In this document: positions 16,544 to 25,182 of the stretch, piece after piece
How positions within the stretch are numbered: the first letter of the stretch is position 1
Layout of the letters: every line of letters starts with the position of its first letter
Origin: RGIG8597 sp045133795
GTDB lineage: Bacteria; Spirochaetota; GWE2-31-10
Reading direction: 5' to 3'
Assembly (NCBI GenBank): GCA_045133795.1
Contig: JBGUUT010000034.1
Span: forward strand, 1 to 33,247
Length of the DNA: 33,247 bases
Notes under the pieces: model-generated
Seen by the model: the letters and a program-made list of their open reading frames with translations, nothing else
Told to the model about the DNA's origin: nothing
The model's database searches: none
Translations under genes and position numbers: made by a program

Positions 16544-17584
16544 TTATTTATTTTTCTTCCAATTTTTCAATAAATAAAAATAAATATCTTTATCTATCAA
16601 AAAATTTGCAAAATCAATTGCGTTCATTATATCCGATTTAGAACATTTTCCATGTCCTACAAGAACTAATCCGTTAACCCCCAACAACACGGCCGCCCCA
16701 TAAAATCTCGGCAAAAACAAACGTTTCAACCTCTTTTTTCTCTTTAAAGAAGTTGAATTCCCTAAAAAAGACGAATTAAACGCCTTACCTAAAAACAAAC
16801 GTCTCCATCGAGACGCATTCAATAAACGTGAAAAATAAGAGCCCATTTTAGTTAAAAACAATTTTTGAAAAGTCTCACAAACCTTTATTACGGTATTCCC
16901 GGTAAAACCATCACAAATAATAACATCAACTGATCCGTCAATAATATTATAAGGCTCTACATTTCCTTGAAAACCATCAACATTAGAAAGTAATTGATGA
17001 ACTTTTTTTATAAAGCTACTTCCCTTTCCGTATTCCGTCCCCATATTTAAAAGTCCGACAGATACTTCATTTTTTTCAAAAAGACCATGATAAAACACAT
17101 TACCCAACTGAGCATTTTGAAAAAAATATTCCTCTTTAGCTTCTGGATTAGCTCCAACATCCAAAATCAAAGTTTCTCCATCATCATCTAACCTTGGTAA
17201 AAAAGTAGCCATAGCTGGCTTTTTTAAACCGGGAAATAACCCCAATTCCAATACAGAAGCAACAACCGTCGCTCCGGTATTTCCCGGGGAAAAAAACAAA
17301 TCAATTTCCTTTTCTTTTAATAATTTCATTCCAACACAAACAGAGGCATTCTTTTTTCGTCTTACCGCCAACAACGGTGACTCTTCCATTCCTATTACCT
17401 CTACAGCATTAACCAAACGAATATTAGTAAAAGATTCTATTTTAGGAAACGCTTCTTTAACTTTGTCTATATTACCGATTACATAAAACAGAGAATCTTT
17501 GTACTTCTTAGATGAAAAAAGAACGCCCTCTAACAATTCATGAAAGGGGCGTTCTCCGGAATTTATATCAATTCCTAACTTCAA
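16544..17584 (-). CDS. plsX: PlsX, phosphate acyltransferase
   Basis: A 346-residue enzyme that makes acyl-phosphate from acyl-ACP and phosphate, the donor for PlsY in phospholipid synthesis. Family signatures are SPGNTGA (99-105), LDVGANPEAK (141-150), DVIICDGFTGN and GVNGLVLVGHGKCS. Length fits. The N-terminus reads MKLGIDINSGERP instead of the common DAMGGD form. It overlaps rpmF by four bases (ATGA), the widespread rpmF-plsX arrangement that couples membrane lipid supply to ribosome synthesis. No clear terminator follows before the flagellin leader. Confidence 0.93.
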   Translation of the reverse strand: MKLGIDINSGERPFHELLEGVLFSSKKYKDSLFYVIGNIDKVKEAFPKIESFTNIRLVNAVEVIGMEESPLLAVRRKKNASVCVGMKLLKEKEIDLFFSPGNTGATVVASVLELGLFPGLKKPAMATFLPRLDDDGETLILDVGANPEAKEEYFFQNAQLGNVFYHGLFEKNEVSVGLLNMGTEYGKGSSFIKKVHQLLSNVDGFQGNVEPYNIIDGSVDVIICDGFTGNTVIKVCETFQKLFLTKMGSYFSRLLNASRWRRLFLGKAFNSSFLGNSTSLKRKKRLKRLFLPRFYGAAVLLGVNGLVLVGHGKCSKSDIMNAIDFANFLIDKDIYFYLLKNWKKNK

Positions 17585-17766
17585 TCTTTATTTACCTCAA
17601 TAACCATTTTTCCTTTATAACATCCACAATGTACACACACTCTGTGTGGACGAGTCAAACCGCCACATTCAGGACATTTTGTCAACATCGGCAAAGTCAT
17701 TTTCATATTGATATTTCTATGCATTCTTTTTCTAGATTTTGATTTACGTTTTTTAGGTACAGCCAT
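17581..17766 (-). CDS. rpmF: Ribosomal protein L32
   Basis: A 61-residue large-subunit ribosomal protein. The start MAVPKKRKSKSRKRMHRN is the bL32 signature, and the zinc-ribbon cysteines are intact (CPECGG, then CVHCGCYKGK), so this is the zinc-dependent form. The stop overlaps the plsX start (ATGA). A good promoter lies upstream at 17834-17862. Confidence 0.97.
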   Translation of the reverse strand: MAVPKKRKSKSRKRMHRNINMKMTLPMLTKCPECGGLTRPHRVCVHCGCYKGKMVIEVNKD

Positions 17767-17833
17767 CTTCCAATCCTTATATTTTCGTTATCATTAATCA
17801 TTAAAAATGATTTTAGTCTTTTTTTCAAAAAGG

Positions 17834-17862
17834 AAAATAAAATAATAATACCTGTTTGTCAA
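17834..17862 (-). promoter_or_regulatory. Sigma-70-type promoter for rpmF-plsX
   Basis: On the - strand: TTGACA at 17862-17857 (perfect -35), a 17-base spacer, then TATTTT at 17839-17834. Transcription would start near 17827, about 60 bases before the rpmF start. A short inverted repeat (TTCCT/AGGAA, 17866-17880) sits just upstream. Confidence 0.65.
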
Positions 17863-17904
17863 GTATTCCTTATTTTAGGAACAATAAATAAAGAATTAAC
17901 AACA

Positions 17905-19218
17905 CTAATTCAAATAAATTTCTATTTTTCCGACTTCTTCACAATTAACTTCAATACAATCTTGATTTTTCTTAACAATCAGAGGTGAATATTCTCCATT
18001 TTTTTGAATTCTTAAAATTTCAAAAGGAGAAGTTATTACCAATATTTTCTCTATTAAAGGAAACTCATAAAAAATCTCTATTTTTTTCAATGACGATTGA
18101 ACTGAAACTCTTGTATTTTTATATTCAAACTCAATTTTATTATTCTTATCCGGAAAAATAAACAGTTGATATCTTTTATCTATTTCAACAGGAACACATG
18201 CACCCGGCAATAAAGCAACCCCCCATTCTTTATTGATATTTCTAAAATATTTTTCTTTATTCACAAGAAAACATTTTTCGTTTAGTAAAAAAATCTTCTC
18301 ATTTATTTTCCTTCTTTTATAAAGTTTTTTTTGATTAAAAAATAAAAAACTCTTTTCTCCAAAGAAAAAACCAACCTCTTCTAATTCTGAATAAAAATTC
18401 TTTTGAGTTAATAACTCCTTATTTTCTAATAGTTTTTTTATGTACAAACTTAACTTTTTACGCATGCTTAAAATTGAAAAAAGAAAATCTCCGTAAAAAG
18501 AAAAAATTTTATGAGAAAAAGATTCTTCATAAAAAACATAAGTTGCAAAAAGAAAAACAAGAAATATATTTTTATTATCTTTAAAAACCTCATTAAAAAA
18601 CATTACTTGAGATTTTTGCGGAGAATTTAAATAAAAAGCAACAACACTACGTAAATTGCTTTCAAAAGTTTTATTATTCAACGTAAGATAATTACAAAAA
18701 TTCTCATCATTAATTACAGGAATATTTACTCCCCATATTTTCTCTTTTTCACTGTTTATGAGAAAAGATACAAAAGGGAAAAATTGAGTTTTTCTTATTT
18801 TACCTAAAAATGAATTTTCACCATTACTTTCTGAAGAAACAAAAATTCCCAAATCATTAAATTCATTTTCAGAACTAACACCACATCTCATTTCCTCATG
18901 GTTAAAAAAAATCACTTCAGCCAACTCATCAAACAATTCAATAGAATGAAGTTTTATCTCAAGACGTCCTCCCTTGAAAATATAATAAACTTCTGCTGGA
19001 AGTTTCACTCCGACAACCCCGCCGTCTAATACGACATAAATCACATTAACAGCTCCGGATTGTAAAAAAGAATAATCTAAAACATCAGAACAAAAAGTTA
19101 TTATAAGTGTAGATTTTTGAGATAAAACATAAAATAAATATTCATCACCTAAAGGCGTTTGATAAAAATAACGTGCAACATTCTTCGTTTTATCGTCTCT
19201 TATTATTTTCTTTGCCAT
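17905..19218 (-). CDS. Unknown 437-residue protein between coaX and rpmF
   Basis: A protein of unknown family, very rich in F, K, I, N and E. There is no signal peptide. The first 90 residues look beta-rich (GDEYLFYVLSQKSTLIITF, VNVIYVVLDGGVVGVKLP). The middle has hydrophobic stretches (KNIFLVFLFATYVFYEES, FSFYGDFLFSILSM) that might be one or two membrane-associated helices. The C-terminus is again strand-rich (KILVITSPFEILRIQK, CEEVGKIEIYLN). The start ATG follows a weak GGTAG site, 25 bases after coaX, so it is probably co-transcribed with coaX. The composition is more extreme than that of its neighbours. Confidence 0.7.
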   Translation of the reverse strand: MAKKIIRDDKTKNVARYFYQTPLGDEYLFYVLSQKSTLIITFCSDVLDYSFLQSGAVNVIYVVLDGGVVGVKLPAEVYYIFKGGRLEIKLHSIELFDELAEVIFFNHEEMRCGVSSENEFNDLGIFVSSESNGENSFLGKIRKTQFFPFVSFLINSEKEKIWGVNIPVINDENFCNYLTLNNKTFESNLRSVVAFYLNSPQKSQVMFFNEVFKDNKNIFLVFLFATYVFYEESFSHKIFSFYGDFLFSILSMRKKLSLYIKKLLENKELLTQKNFYSELEEVGFFFGEKSFLFFNQKKLYKRRKINEKIFLLNEKCFLVNKEKYFRNINKEWGVALLPGACVPVEIDKRYQLFIFPDKNNKIEFEYKNTRVSVQSSLKKIEIFYEFPLIEKILVITSPFEILRIQKNGEYSPLIVKKNQDCIEVNCEEVGKIEIYLN

Positions 19219-19243
19219 AAATAACTACCAACATCAAAACTTT

Positions 19244-20017
19244 TTAGTTTATATCCGCAATATACTTAAGACCTTTCATTGCCAATTCATTATCAAAAAC
19301 ATCAAAAACTTTTTCTGCAAATAACGAAGCATACCCTCCGGTTCCAACAACAAAACAATCTTCAAAACCTAATTCTTTTTTTATTCCGTCAACAATTCCG
19401 CTGATTGCATATAAATTTGAAAAATAAATACCGGATTCTACAGCTTCAACAGTAGAACTCCCCATTATATTTTTTTGTTTACAAATTTCTACAGATTGCA
19501 ATTTTGCAGCTTTCTGAAATAAAGCCTGAGATGACGTATAAATCCCCGGCATAATTGCACCGCCGAGATAATCTCCATCTTTTGTTACCACACAGAAAGT
19601 TGTAGCAGTTCCCATATCAATTATAATTGAATTGCATTTATATTTATAAAAAACATAAGCTGCATTTACAAGACGATCGGCTCCGACTTCTGCAGGATTT
19701 TTATATTTATTGTTAATTCCGAGACTTACAGTCGATGATACCTCTATAACCTTACTCTGCGAAAAATATTTTGCGGCAAAATGATAAAAACAAAAATTAA
19801 GTTGCGGAACTACCGATGAAAAAATAATTTTTTTTATACAATCAACTTTTACGTTATTTACTTCCAAAAATCGCAAAACAAAAAAAGCAAACTCATCGGC
19901 ACTTTCTTCTCTACGAGTAAAACGTCTTGCTGTTGCCAAAACTTTTTCATTGCCGAATTCTTCCAAAAAAATACCAACTTCAATATTAGTATTACCAACA
20001 TCGAATACAAGTATCAT
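19244..20017 (-). CDS. coaX: Type III pantothenate kinase CoaX
   Basis: A 257-residue ASKHA-fold kinase for the first step of coenzyme A synthesis (pantothenate to 4'-phosphopantothenate). Motifs are FDVGNTNIEVG with D6 and GNTN 8-11, GADRLVNAA at 112-120 and IDMGTATTFC at 133-142. The ATG at 20017 is preferred over a GTG one codon earlier, because AGGAG lies seven bases before it. It stands divergent from tRNA-Phe with a clear promoter between them. The unknown 437-residue gene follows after 25 bases. Confidence 0.94.
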   Translation of the reverse strand: MILVFDVGNTNIEVGIFLEEFGNEKVLATARRFTRREESADEFAFFVLRFLEVNNVKVDCIKKIIFSSVVPQLNFCFYHFAAKYFSQSKVIEVSSTVSLGINNKYKNPAEVGADRLVNAAYVFYKYKCNSIIIDMGTATTFCVVTKDGDYLGGAIMPGIYTSSQALFQKAAKLQSVEICKQKNIMGSSTVEAVESGIYFSNLYAISGIVDGIKKELGFEDCFVVGTGGYASLFAEKVFDVFDNELAMKGLKYIADIN

Positions 20018-20045
20018 CACATCTCTCCTATTAAAAATATGAATA

Positions 20046-20074
20046 CTTATAGCAAAATCCCCTTCAATAGTCCA
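20046..20074 (-). promoter_or_regulatory. Extended -10 promoter for coaX
   Basis: On the - strand: TGGACT at 20074-20069 (four of six matches to the -35 consensus), a 17-base spacer, and TGCTATAAG, whose hexamer TATAAG is at 20051-20046 with the TGn extension. It points toward coaX (start 20017). Confidence 0.5.
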
Positions 20075-20119
20075 TTGACTGACTATTTGATATTTTTTTA
20101 AAAAAGTTCAAAAAAAAAC

Positions 20120-20148
20120 TTGACATAGAAGTTCCTATAGTGTATAAC
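20120..20148 (+). promoter_or_regulatory. Strong sigma-70 promoter for tRNA-Phe
   Basis: TTGACA at 20120-20125, a 17-base spacer, and TATAAC at 20143-20148. Transcription would start near 20155, about 16 bases upstream of the mature tRNA, as expected for a single-tRNA transcript trimmed by RNase P. Confidence 0.8.
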
Positions 20149-20170
20149 CACACATGTCAGCACGACGAAC

Positions 20171-20243
<73 letters not shown>

Positions 20244-20246
20244 CAA

Positions 20247-20278
20247 AAAAACCACTTCTTAAGAAGTGGTTTTTTTTT
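20247..20278 (+). terminator. Terminator after tRNA-Phe
   Basis: ACCACTTCTTAAGAAGTGGT (20251-20270) is a perfect palindrome flanked by an A-run and a run of T at 20271-20278, directly after the tRNA. The A/T flanks make it symmetrical, so it could act on both strands. The next 160 bases (20283-20440) hold nothing I can support as a gene. Confidence 0.9.
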
Positions 20279-20440
20279 ATTTTACAACACTATCACAATA
20301 ACAACCTCCCACAATATCTAAAATAAAAATCAATTAGTTAAAAAATATTAAGCTTGCTATCATTGAATAAAAAGTCCGCCATAAAAGCTCAAAACTATTT
20401 TTTACTTTCCACGTATATAACCACATTATAATTAACCTGC

Positions 20441-20487
20441 TAAAAAAATGAACCAAAGACCATGCTAGCCTTTGGTTCATTTTTTTT
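20441..20487 (-). terminator. Bidirectional terminator after ppk
   Basis: ATGAACCAAAG (20448-20458) pairs with CTTTGGTTCAT (20470-20480) around an 11-base loop; A-runs and T-runs on both sides extend the stem and serve as U-tracts on either strand. It begins one base after the ppk stop codon, so it ends the polyphosphate operon. Confidence 0.9.
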
Positions 20488-20488
20488 A

Positions 20489-22603
20489 TTATATATTTTC
20501 CGGTTTTGTATTAGGAATAAAACGAATCTGTTGCTTTTCTTTTTCTTCCATATTCCGTTTTTTAAAAAATTCGTACAATTCTAATTGACTTCTGTGTTCC
20601 TCTTCGTTCTTTTCTTTTTGTATATGTTTATACGTTCCGTTCGATTGTAACAAACGTGTCTTCTTATTATCACTAAGAATAATATCCAGAACTTTCTTTA
20701 CCTCATCAATTAATTTTAAATCTTCTATAGGGAAAAGAATTTCTACACGCTTATCAAGATTTCGCTCCATCCAATCTGCACTCGCCAAGAATAATTCATC
20801 ATTACCTTGATTATGAAACCAAAAAACTCGGGAATGTTCCAAAAAAACATCAACAATACTTCGTACTGTTATATTTTCACTCAACCCCGGAATTCCTGCT
20901 TTCAATCTACACATTCCACGTACAATTAAAACAATCTCTACACCAGCACATGACGCCTGATACAATGCATCAATAACCTTTGTATCAATAAGAGCATTCA
21001 TTTTTGCAACAATCTTACCTTTCCCCCCGCTTTTTGCATTTTGTGTCTCTCGATTAATCTTTTCCAAAAAGAAACTACGCAAATCTAAAGGAGCCGTAAC
21101 AAGTTTTTTCCAACGCGGGGGTTCTGAATAGCCGGTTAACAAATTAAAAATAGCAGAGGCATCGCTTCCAAACTTTTTTCGAGCCGTAAATAAACCAATA
21201 TCCGTATATATCTTTGCAGTCTTATCGTTATAATTCCCTGTAGCCAAATGAACATAACGATTAATTCCGTCTTCCTCATCACGAACAATAAGTGCTATTT
21301 TCCCGTGAGTTTTCAAACCGACAACACCGTAAACAACATGACAACCGGCTTGTTCTAATTGTTTTGCCCACGTAATATTTCTGGCCTCATCAAAACGAGC
21401 TTTCAATTCAACAACAACCGTTACTTGTTTTCCGTTTTCTGCCGCTTTTTTTAAAGCTCTTATAATAGGAGAATCTCCCGATGTTCTGTAAAGCGTCATC
21501 TTTATTGCCAAAACTTTATTATCAGATGCTGCTTCTGAAATAAAGCGAACTACCGGATCAAAAGATTCAAACGGTAAAAATAACAAATGATCTTGATGAC
21601 GAATAATATCAAATATTGAAGTTTTATTATCCTGAAATGCAATATTAACAATCGGCGAAAGAGACTTACTTTTCAAATGATGATAACCGTCAATACATGC
21701 AATTTCCATAAAATCAGTAAAATCAAGAGGTCCGTCTATTTTAAAATCAAATCCCTCACAAAACATATTATTGCGTTGTAAAAACTTCAATAAATCTTCA
21801 TCTGCATCTTTTTCTACTTCCAATCGAATCGGATAACCGCGTTCTCGAAGTTTTAATCCCATTTCAATCGCAGTAAGCAAGTTAGAATCTTCTTCATCAA
21901 CTGCAATTTCAGCATCTCTGGTAATACGAAACAGACACGTTTTATCAATGCGATATCCTTCAAACAACTGTGCCGAAAATAATTTCACAGCTTCTTCAAA
22001 ATACATAAACGTTGCTTTCCCGTCGGCAGAATCAAGCCGCAAAAATCTCGGTGTTGCCGTCGGAATAGGAATTATGGCATATAAAGGTAAATCCGGTTGT
22101 TTTTCAGAAAACAAACGCACTAAAAGATTGAGAGTTTTACCGGTAATAAACGGAAACGGGTGTGCCGGGTCAATTGCCATGGGAGTAAGCATTAATGAAT
22201 ACTTTGTCGCAAATAAATCTTTTAAAGCAGGAATATATTTCTCCGGCAAAGTCTCTGCCGTAAAAAATTGAAAACCTTCTTTTTCTAAATTAAGAAGAAT
22301 ATCATTATTAAAACAATCATATTGCAACTTTACGAGTTCGTTTATTCTGGTTTTTAATCGAGCTACAATTTCCTGAGCCGTATCTCCGGAAGTTAATTTT
22401 AATGATGTAAATTCCGGTTTTAATTGCGAAATCAATCCGGAAAGCCGCACCATAAAAAATTCATCAAGATTCGATGAAAATATTGAAATAAATTTCAAGC
22501 GTTCCAAAAGCGGATTAGTCTTATCCAAAGCTTCTTCCAAAACTCTATAGTTAAACTCCAACCAGCTAAGTTCACGATTGTGATATTTTTTTTCTTCATT
22601 CAT
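20489..22603 (-). CDS. ppk1: Polyphosphate kinase (PPK1)
   Basis: A 704-residue polyphosphate kinase that reversibly builds inorganic polyphosphate from ATP. The N-terminal domain begins HNRELSWLEFNYRVLEEA. The catalytic parts are KARFDEARNI at 401-410, KTHGK with H433, and HLATGNYND with H452; the 19-residue spacing of these histidines equals that of the two essential histidines of E. coli PPK (435 and 454). The C-terminal phospholipase-D-like half contains FWFHNQGNDELFLASADWM and ERNLDKRVEILFPI. Residues 645-704 form a charged tail that is longer than usual. It follows the Ppx-like gene by 16 bases and ends at a strong terminator. Confidence 0.96.
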   Translation of the reverse strand: MNEEKKYHNRELSWLEFNYRVLEEALDKTNPLLERLKFISIFSSNLDEFFMVRLSGLISQLKPEFTSLKLTSGDTAQEIVARLKTRINELVKLQYDCFNNDILLNLEKEGFQFFTAETLPEKYIPALKDLFATKYSLMLTPMAIDPAHPFPFITGKTLNLLVRLFSEKQPDLPLYAIIPIPTATPRFLRLDSADGKATFMYFEEAVKLFSAQLFEGYRIDKTCLFRITRDAEIAVDEEDSNLLTAIEMGLKLRERGYPIRLEVEKDADEDLLKFLQRNNMFCEGFDFKIDGPLDFTDFMEIACIDGYHHLKSKSLSPIVNIAFQDNKTSIFDIIRHQDHLLFLPFESFDPVVRFISEAASDNKVLAIKMTLYRTSGDSPIIRALKKAAENGKQVTVVVELKARFDEARNITWAKQLEQAGCHVVYGVVGLKTHGKIALIVRDEEDGINRYVHLATGNYNDKTAKIYTDIGLFTARKKFGSDASAIFNLLTGYSEPPRWKKLVTAPLDLRSFFLEKINRETQNAKSGGKGKIVAKMNALIDTKVIDALYQASCAGVEIVLIVRGMCRLKAGIPGLSENITVRSIVDVFLEHSRVFWFHNQGNDELFLASADWMERNLDKRVEILFPIEDLKLIDEVKKVLDIILSDNKKTRLLQSNGTYKHIQKEKNEEEHRSQLELYEFFKKRNMEEKEKQQIRFIPNTKPENI

Positions 22604-22619
22604 TTTATTAACCAGTTCC

Positions 22620-24167
22620 TTATTTGTGTTTTGTTATATTGTTATTTTTTAATATGACCTGAAATCCGAAAAATTCCTCAAATAAATCTTTCTTCACATT
22701 AAATGAATATTCTTCGATAAGTGAACTGTCTGTTGTTTTCACTTCAATATTTATATTTTTCTTTTTTATCGTCACATTAATATCTTCTACATTTTGCCTG
22801 TGATTATTATCCAAACTATCAGCAATACGTAATATCGCCGCCAATTTGCATACAATCATTCTGTTCTTATGTGATAACGAGGCATAATCATTATGCGTCA
22901 ATTTCGGTAAAGTCTTTCTGTGATAACGTACAATATTCGCAATAATCTGACGGTCTTCATCTGAGTAATAATAAAAGTTTTGAGTACTTACAATGTATTG
23001 TGAATGTTTATGATGACTTCTGTTTGAAATTGCCAGTCCTGTATCATGCAAAATAGCCCCCGCCATCAAAAGACATTTTTCATGAGCTCCCAATTGATGT
23101 AAATCAATAGTTTGATCAAATAATTTCATTGATAATTCCAGAACTTTCAAAGCATGATTTTCATCATAATTAAAAGTACGACCTATATTTTGCGAATTTA
23201 TAATTATCTGTTTTTCCAAAAGATTATCATCGTTAAATCCGCTGTATTTATCTGCGACTTTGCTTATGATACAATCTTTAAGCGTAAAGTCCGGAATATA
23301 TATTTCTTCACATTCCAAGAATTTAATAATAGACAAAAATATACTACATATAGAATAAAAATTTTCCGCCAAATCATCAGAAACATTCATTCTGTGAATA
23401 ATCTCATCAGTAGAATATCTTTCTGCCTGATGACAAATTTCTTCCAACTGTTTTTTCTCAATTCGGGTAAAATTTCCCTGATGCGAAATTTTCAATACAC
23501 GAGAAATTTCTTCCAATTCTTGTCCTATTCCGTAAATACGAATAATCTTTTTTACCGGAATCAATTTGACCATTGCACGCAATTCATGTTCTACAATAAA
23601 TCTCAAATATTTAGCAAAACCTTCTTCTTGATGATATTCTTCTTGTGAAAACAATTGCTTTGCTCTGAGTGCCCCTATCGGTAATGTTGTCGAATATAAA
23701 ATAAAATCTCTGTCAAATATCGTGATTATAACATTACCGGCACCGATTTCGGCAATACAACGATAATTGCTGTAATCTTTATCACTGAGTTTTTTCACCA
23801 ATGCACGATGTACAAATTCAGTTTGACTGTTCGATGACAATATTTGTACCGTCAAACCGGTTGCCGTTGCTATATTATCAATAAAAATATCTGCATTAAC
23901 AGATTCTCTTACCGCAGTTCCTGTAACAACCTGAATCTCATCAACGCCATATTCTTTACACAATTTTTTGTATTGCAACAATGTACGAATACATGAATTT
24001 ATTGTTTCTCGTGAAATTTTTCCTTTATAAAAAGAATCTTTTCCCAGCAAAGACGGTTGCCGTGTTTCGTCAATTGTTTCTATACTGCCGTCTTTTTGCA
24101 ATTCAGCAATACTCATGCAAATACTTTCAGACCCCAAGTCTATTGCTGCGAATCTTTTACCTTTCAT
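22620..24167 (-). CDS. Ppx/GppA-like protein with C-terminal HD domain
   Basis: A 515-residue homologue of exopolyphosphatase/pppGpp phosphohydrolase. The start is set at ATG 24167 (MKGKRFAAIDLGSESI), with GAGGA six bases before it; an upstream in-frame start would overlap the ROK gene. The first ASKHA motif is present (AIDLGSES, 8-15). The motif that normally reads GEEEAR is SSNSQTEF (about 111-118), and the usual DIGGGSTE motif is EIGAGNVI (140-147), so the acidic catalytic residues of Ppx appear lost. The C-terminal HD domain is intact: H338, H374-D375 (ILHDTGLA) and D450 (RIADSLDNNH). It lies 16 bases before ppk and 16 after the ROK kinase gene. Fold is certain, activity uncertain. Confidence 0.88.
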   Translation of the reverse strand: MKGKRFAAIDLGSESICMSIAELQKDGSIETIDETRQPSLLGKDSFYKGKISRETINSCIRTLLQYKKLCKEYGVDEIQVVTGTAVRESVNADIFIDNIATATGLTVQILSSNSQTEFVHRALVKKLSDKDYSNYRCIAEIGAGNVIITIFDRDFILYSTTLPIGALRAKQLFSQEEYHQEEGFAKYLRFIVEHELRAMVKLIPVKKIIRIYGIGQELEEISRVLKISHQGNFTRIEKKQLEEICHQAERYSTDEIIHRMNVSDDLAENFYSICSIFLSIIKFLECEEIYIPDFTLKDCIISKVADKYSGFNDDNLLEKQIIINSQNIGRTFNYDENHALKVLELSMKLFDQTIDLHQLGAHEKCLLMAGAILHDTGLAISNRSHHKHSQYIVSTQNFYYYSDEDRQIIANIVRYHRKTLPKLTHNDYASLSHKNRMIVCKLAAILRIADSLDNNHRQNVEDINVTIKKKNINIEVKTTDSSLIEEYSFNVKKDLFEEFFGFQVILKNNNITKHK

Positions 24168-24183
24168 TTTTATCCTCGTAGTT

Positions 24184-25155
24184 TTATTTATTACCGTAAT
24201 TTTCAACTGCCTGCCATGCAGCTCCGAGAGCAACAGCATCGTCTCCGAGTTCAGAAATAATTACCGGAAAATTACTTCCGCCGTTTGCCATAGAACATTC
24301 CTGTATTGTCAAACGAATAATCGGTAAATAAATATCGCTTAATTCTTCTATTATTCCTCCGCCGAGAATCACGGCATCCACACCGATAGTATTTATAACA
24401 TTAGAACATGCAACTCCGATTGCTTCTGCCGAACGTTCTACTGCTTTAATTACAAGCTTATCTTTTGATTTTATAGCTTTATGTAAAGCCGACGCTCCGA
24501 CACTTTTACGCCACAGAGGTGCTATTTCGTCCAATTTTGTTGTTTTACCTTTTTCTTCAATTTTTCGTTCTATGTATTTTATAATACCGACTTTTCCTGC
24601 GATTGCTTCCAAACATCCCTGATTACCGCAGTTACACTGTGTACCGCCTTGTTTTATTATCATATGCCCGATTTCTCCGGCAGTAAAACTCGCACCTCTA
24701 ATAAGCTTTCCGTCATGAATATAACCACCACCCACTCCGGTACCGACAAATATTCCGTAAATATTTTTGTATTCCTTTGCCTTTCCGAATGTATATTCAC
24801 CGAAAGTTCCCAAATTCACATCATTATCTACAAATACCGGCTTGCCAAGTTTTTCTGTCATTATCTCGCCGATTTTTATATTTTTCCATCCGAGATTCGG
24901 AGCATTCAAAAGTATTTGTTTATCTGTATTTACAGCAGACGGAACTGCCATTCCCGCAGCTAAAATATCATTTTCCGCAAGGTTTGCACGTGAAATAGCC
25001 GCTTTATAACATTCCGTCACAACATCCAAAACATTCTCTATATTTTTATCCGTACCGATTTTCATCTTTTCTCGAGCAAGAATATTGCCCTTTTCATCGA
25101 TTATTACACAATAGGTTTTTGTTCCTCCGAGATCTATTCCGGCGTAATAATTCAT
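24184..25155 (-). CDS. ROK-family sugar kinase (glucokinase-like)
   Basis: A 323-residue ROK kinase. The phosphate-binding N-terminus is GIDLGGTKTYCVIID (6-20). The catalytic region is FVDNDVNLGTFGE with D112. The ROK zinc site is complete: GEIGH with H164, then C174, C176 and C181 in CNCGNQGCLEA. A C-terminal glycine-rich segment reads VDAVILGGGIIEEL. The length matches glucokinases. Glucose is the likely substrate, but ROK members also phosphorylate other hexoses or regulate transcription; no helix-turn-helix is present here. It lies between a cyclic-nucleotide-binding protein and the polyphosphate genes. Confidence 0.9.
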   Translation of the reverse strand: MNYYAGIDLGGTKTYCVIIDEKGNILAREKMKIGTDKNIENVLDVVTECYKAAISRANLAENDILAAGMAVPSAVNTDKQILLNAPNLGWKNIKIGEIMTEKLGKPVFVDNDVNLGTFGEYTFGKAKEYKNIYGIFVGTGVGGGYIHDGKLIRGASFTAGEIGHMIIKQGGTQCNCGNQGCLEAIAGKVGIIKYIERKIEEKGKTTKLDEIAPLWRKSVGASALHKAIKSKDKLVIKAVERSAEAIGVACSNVINTIGVDAVILGGGIIEELSDIYLPIIRLTIQECSMANGGSNFPVIISELGDDAVALGAAWQAVENYGNK

Positions 25156-25182
25156 AACAGCTCCTTAATTTTGTTTAAAATA

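Noticed and set aside
20283..20440. Small RNA gene between tRNA-Phe and ppk
   Set aside because: A TATAAT at 20427-20432 exists, but its -35 spacing is too short and a transcript would consist only of the ppk terminator. TATAACCACA is repeated from the tRNA promoter, probably by chance.
23154..23648. A 164-residue frame opposite the Ppx-like gene
   Set aside because: It is antisense to a well-supported gene, F/I/N/R-rich and without domains: an artefact of AT-rich sequence.
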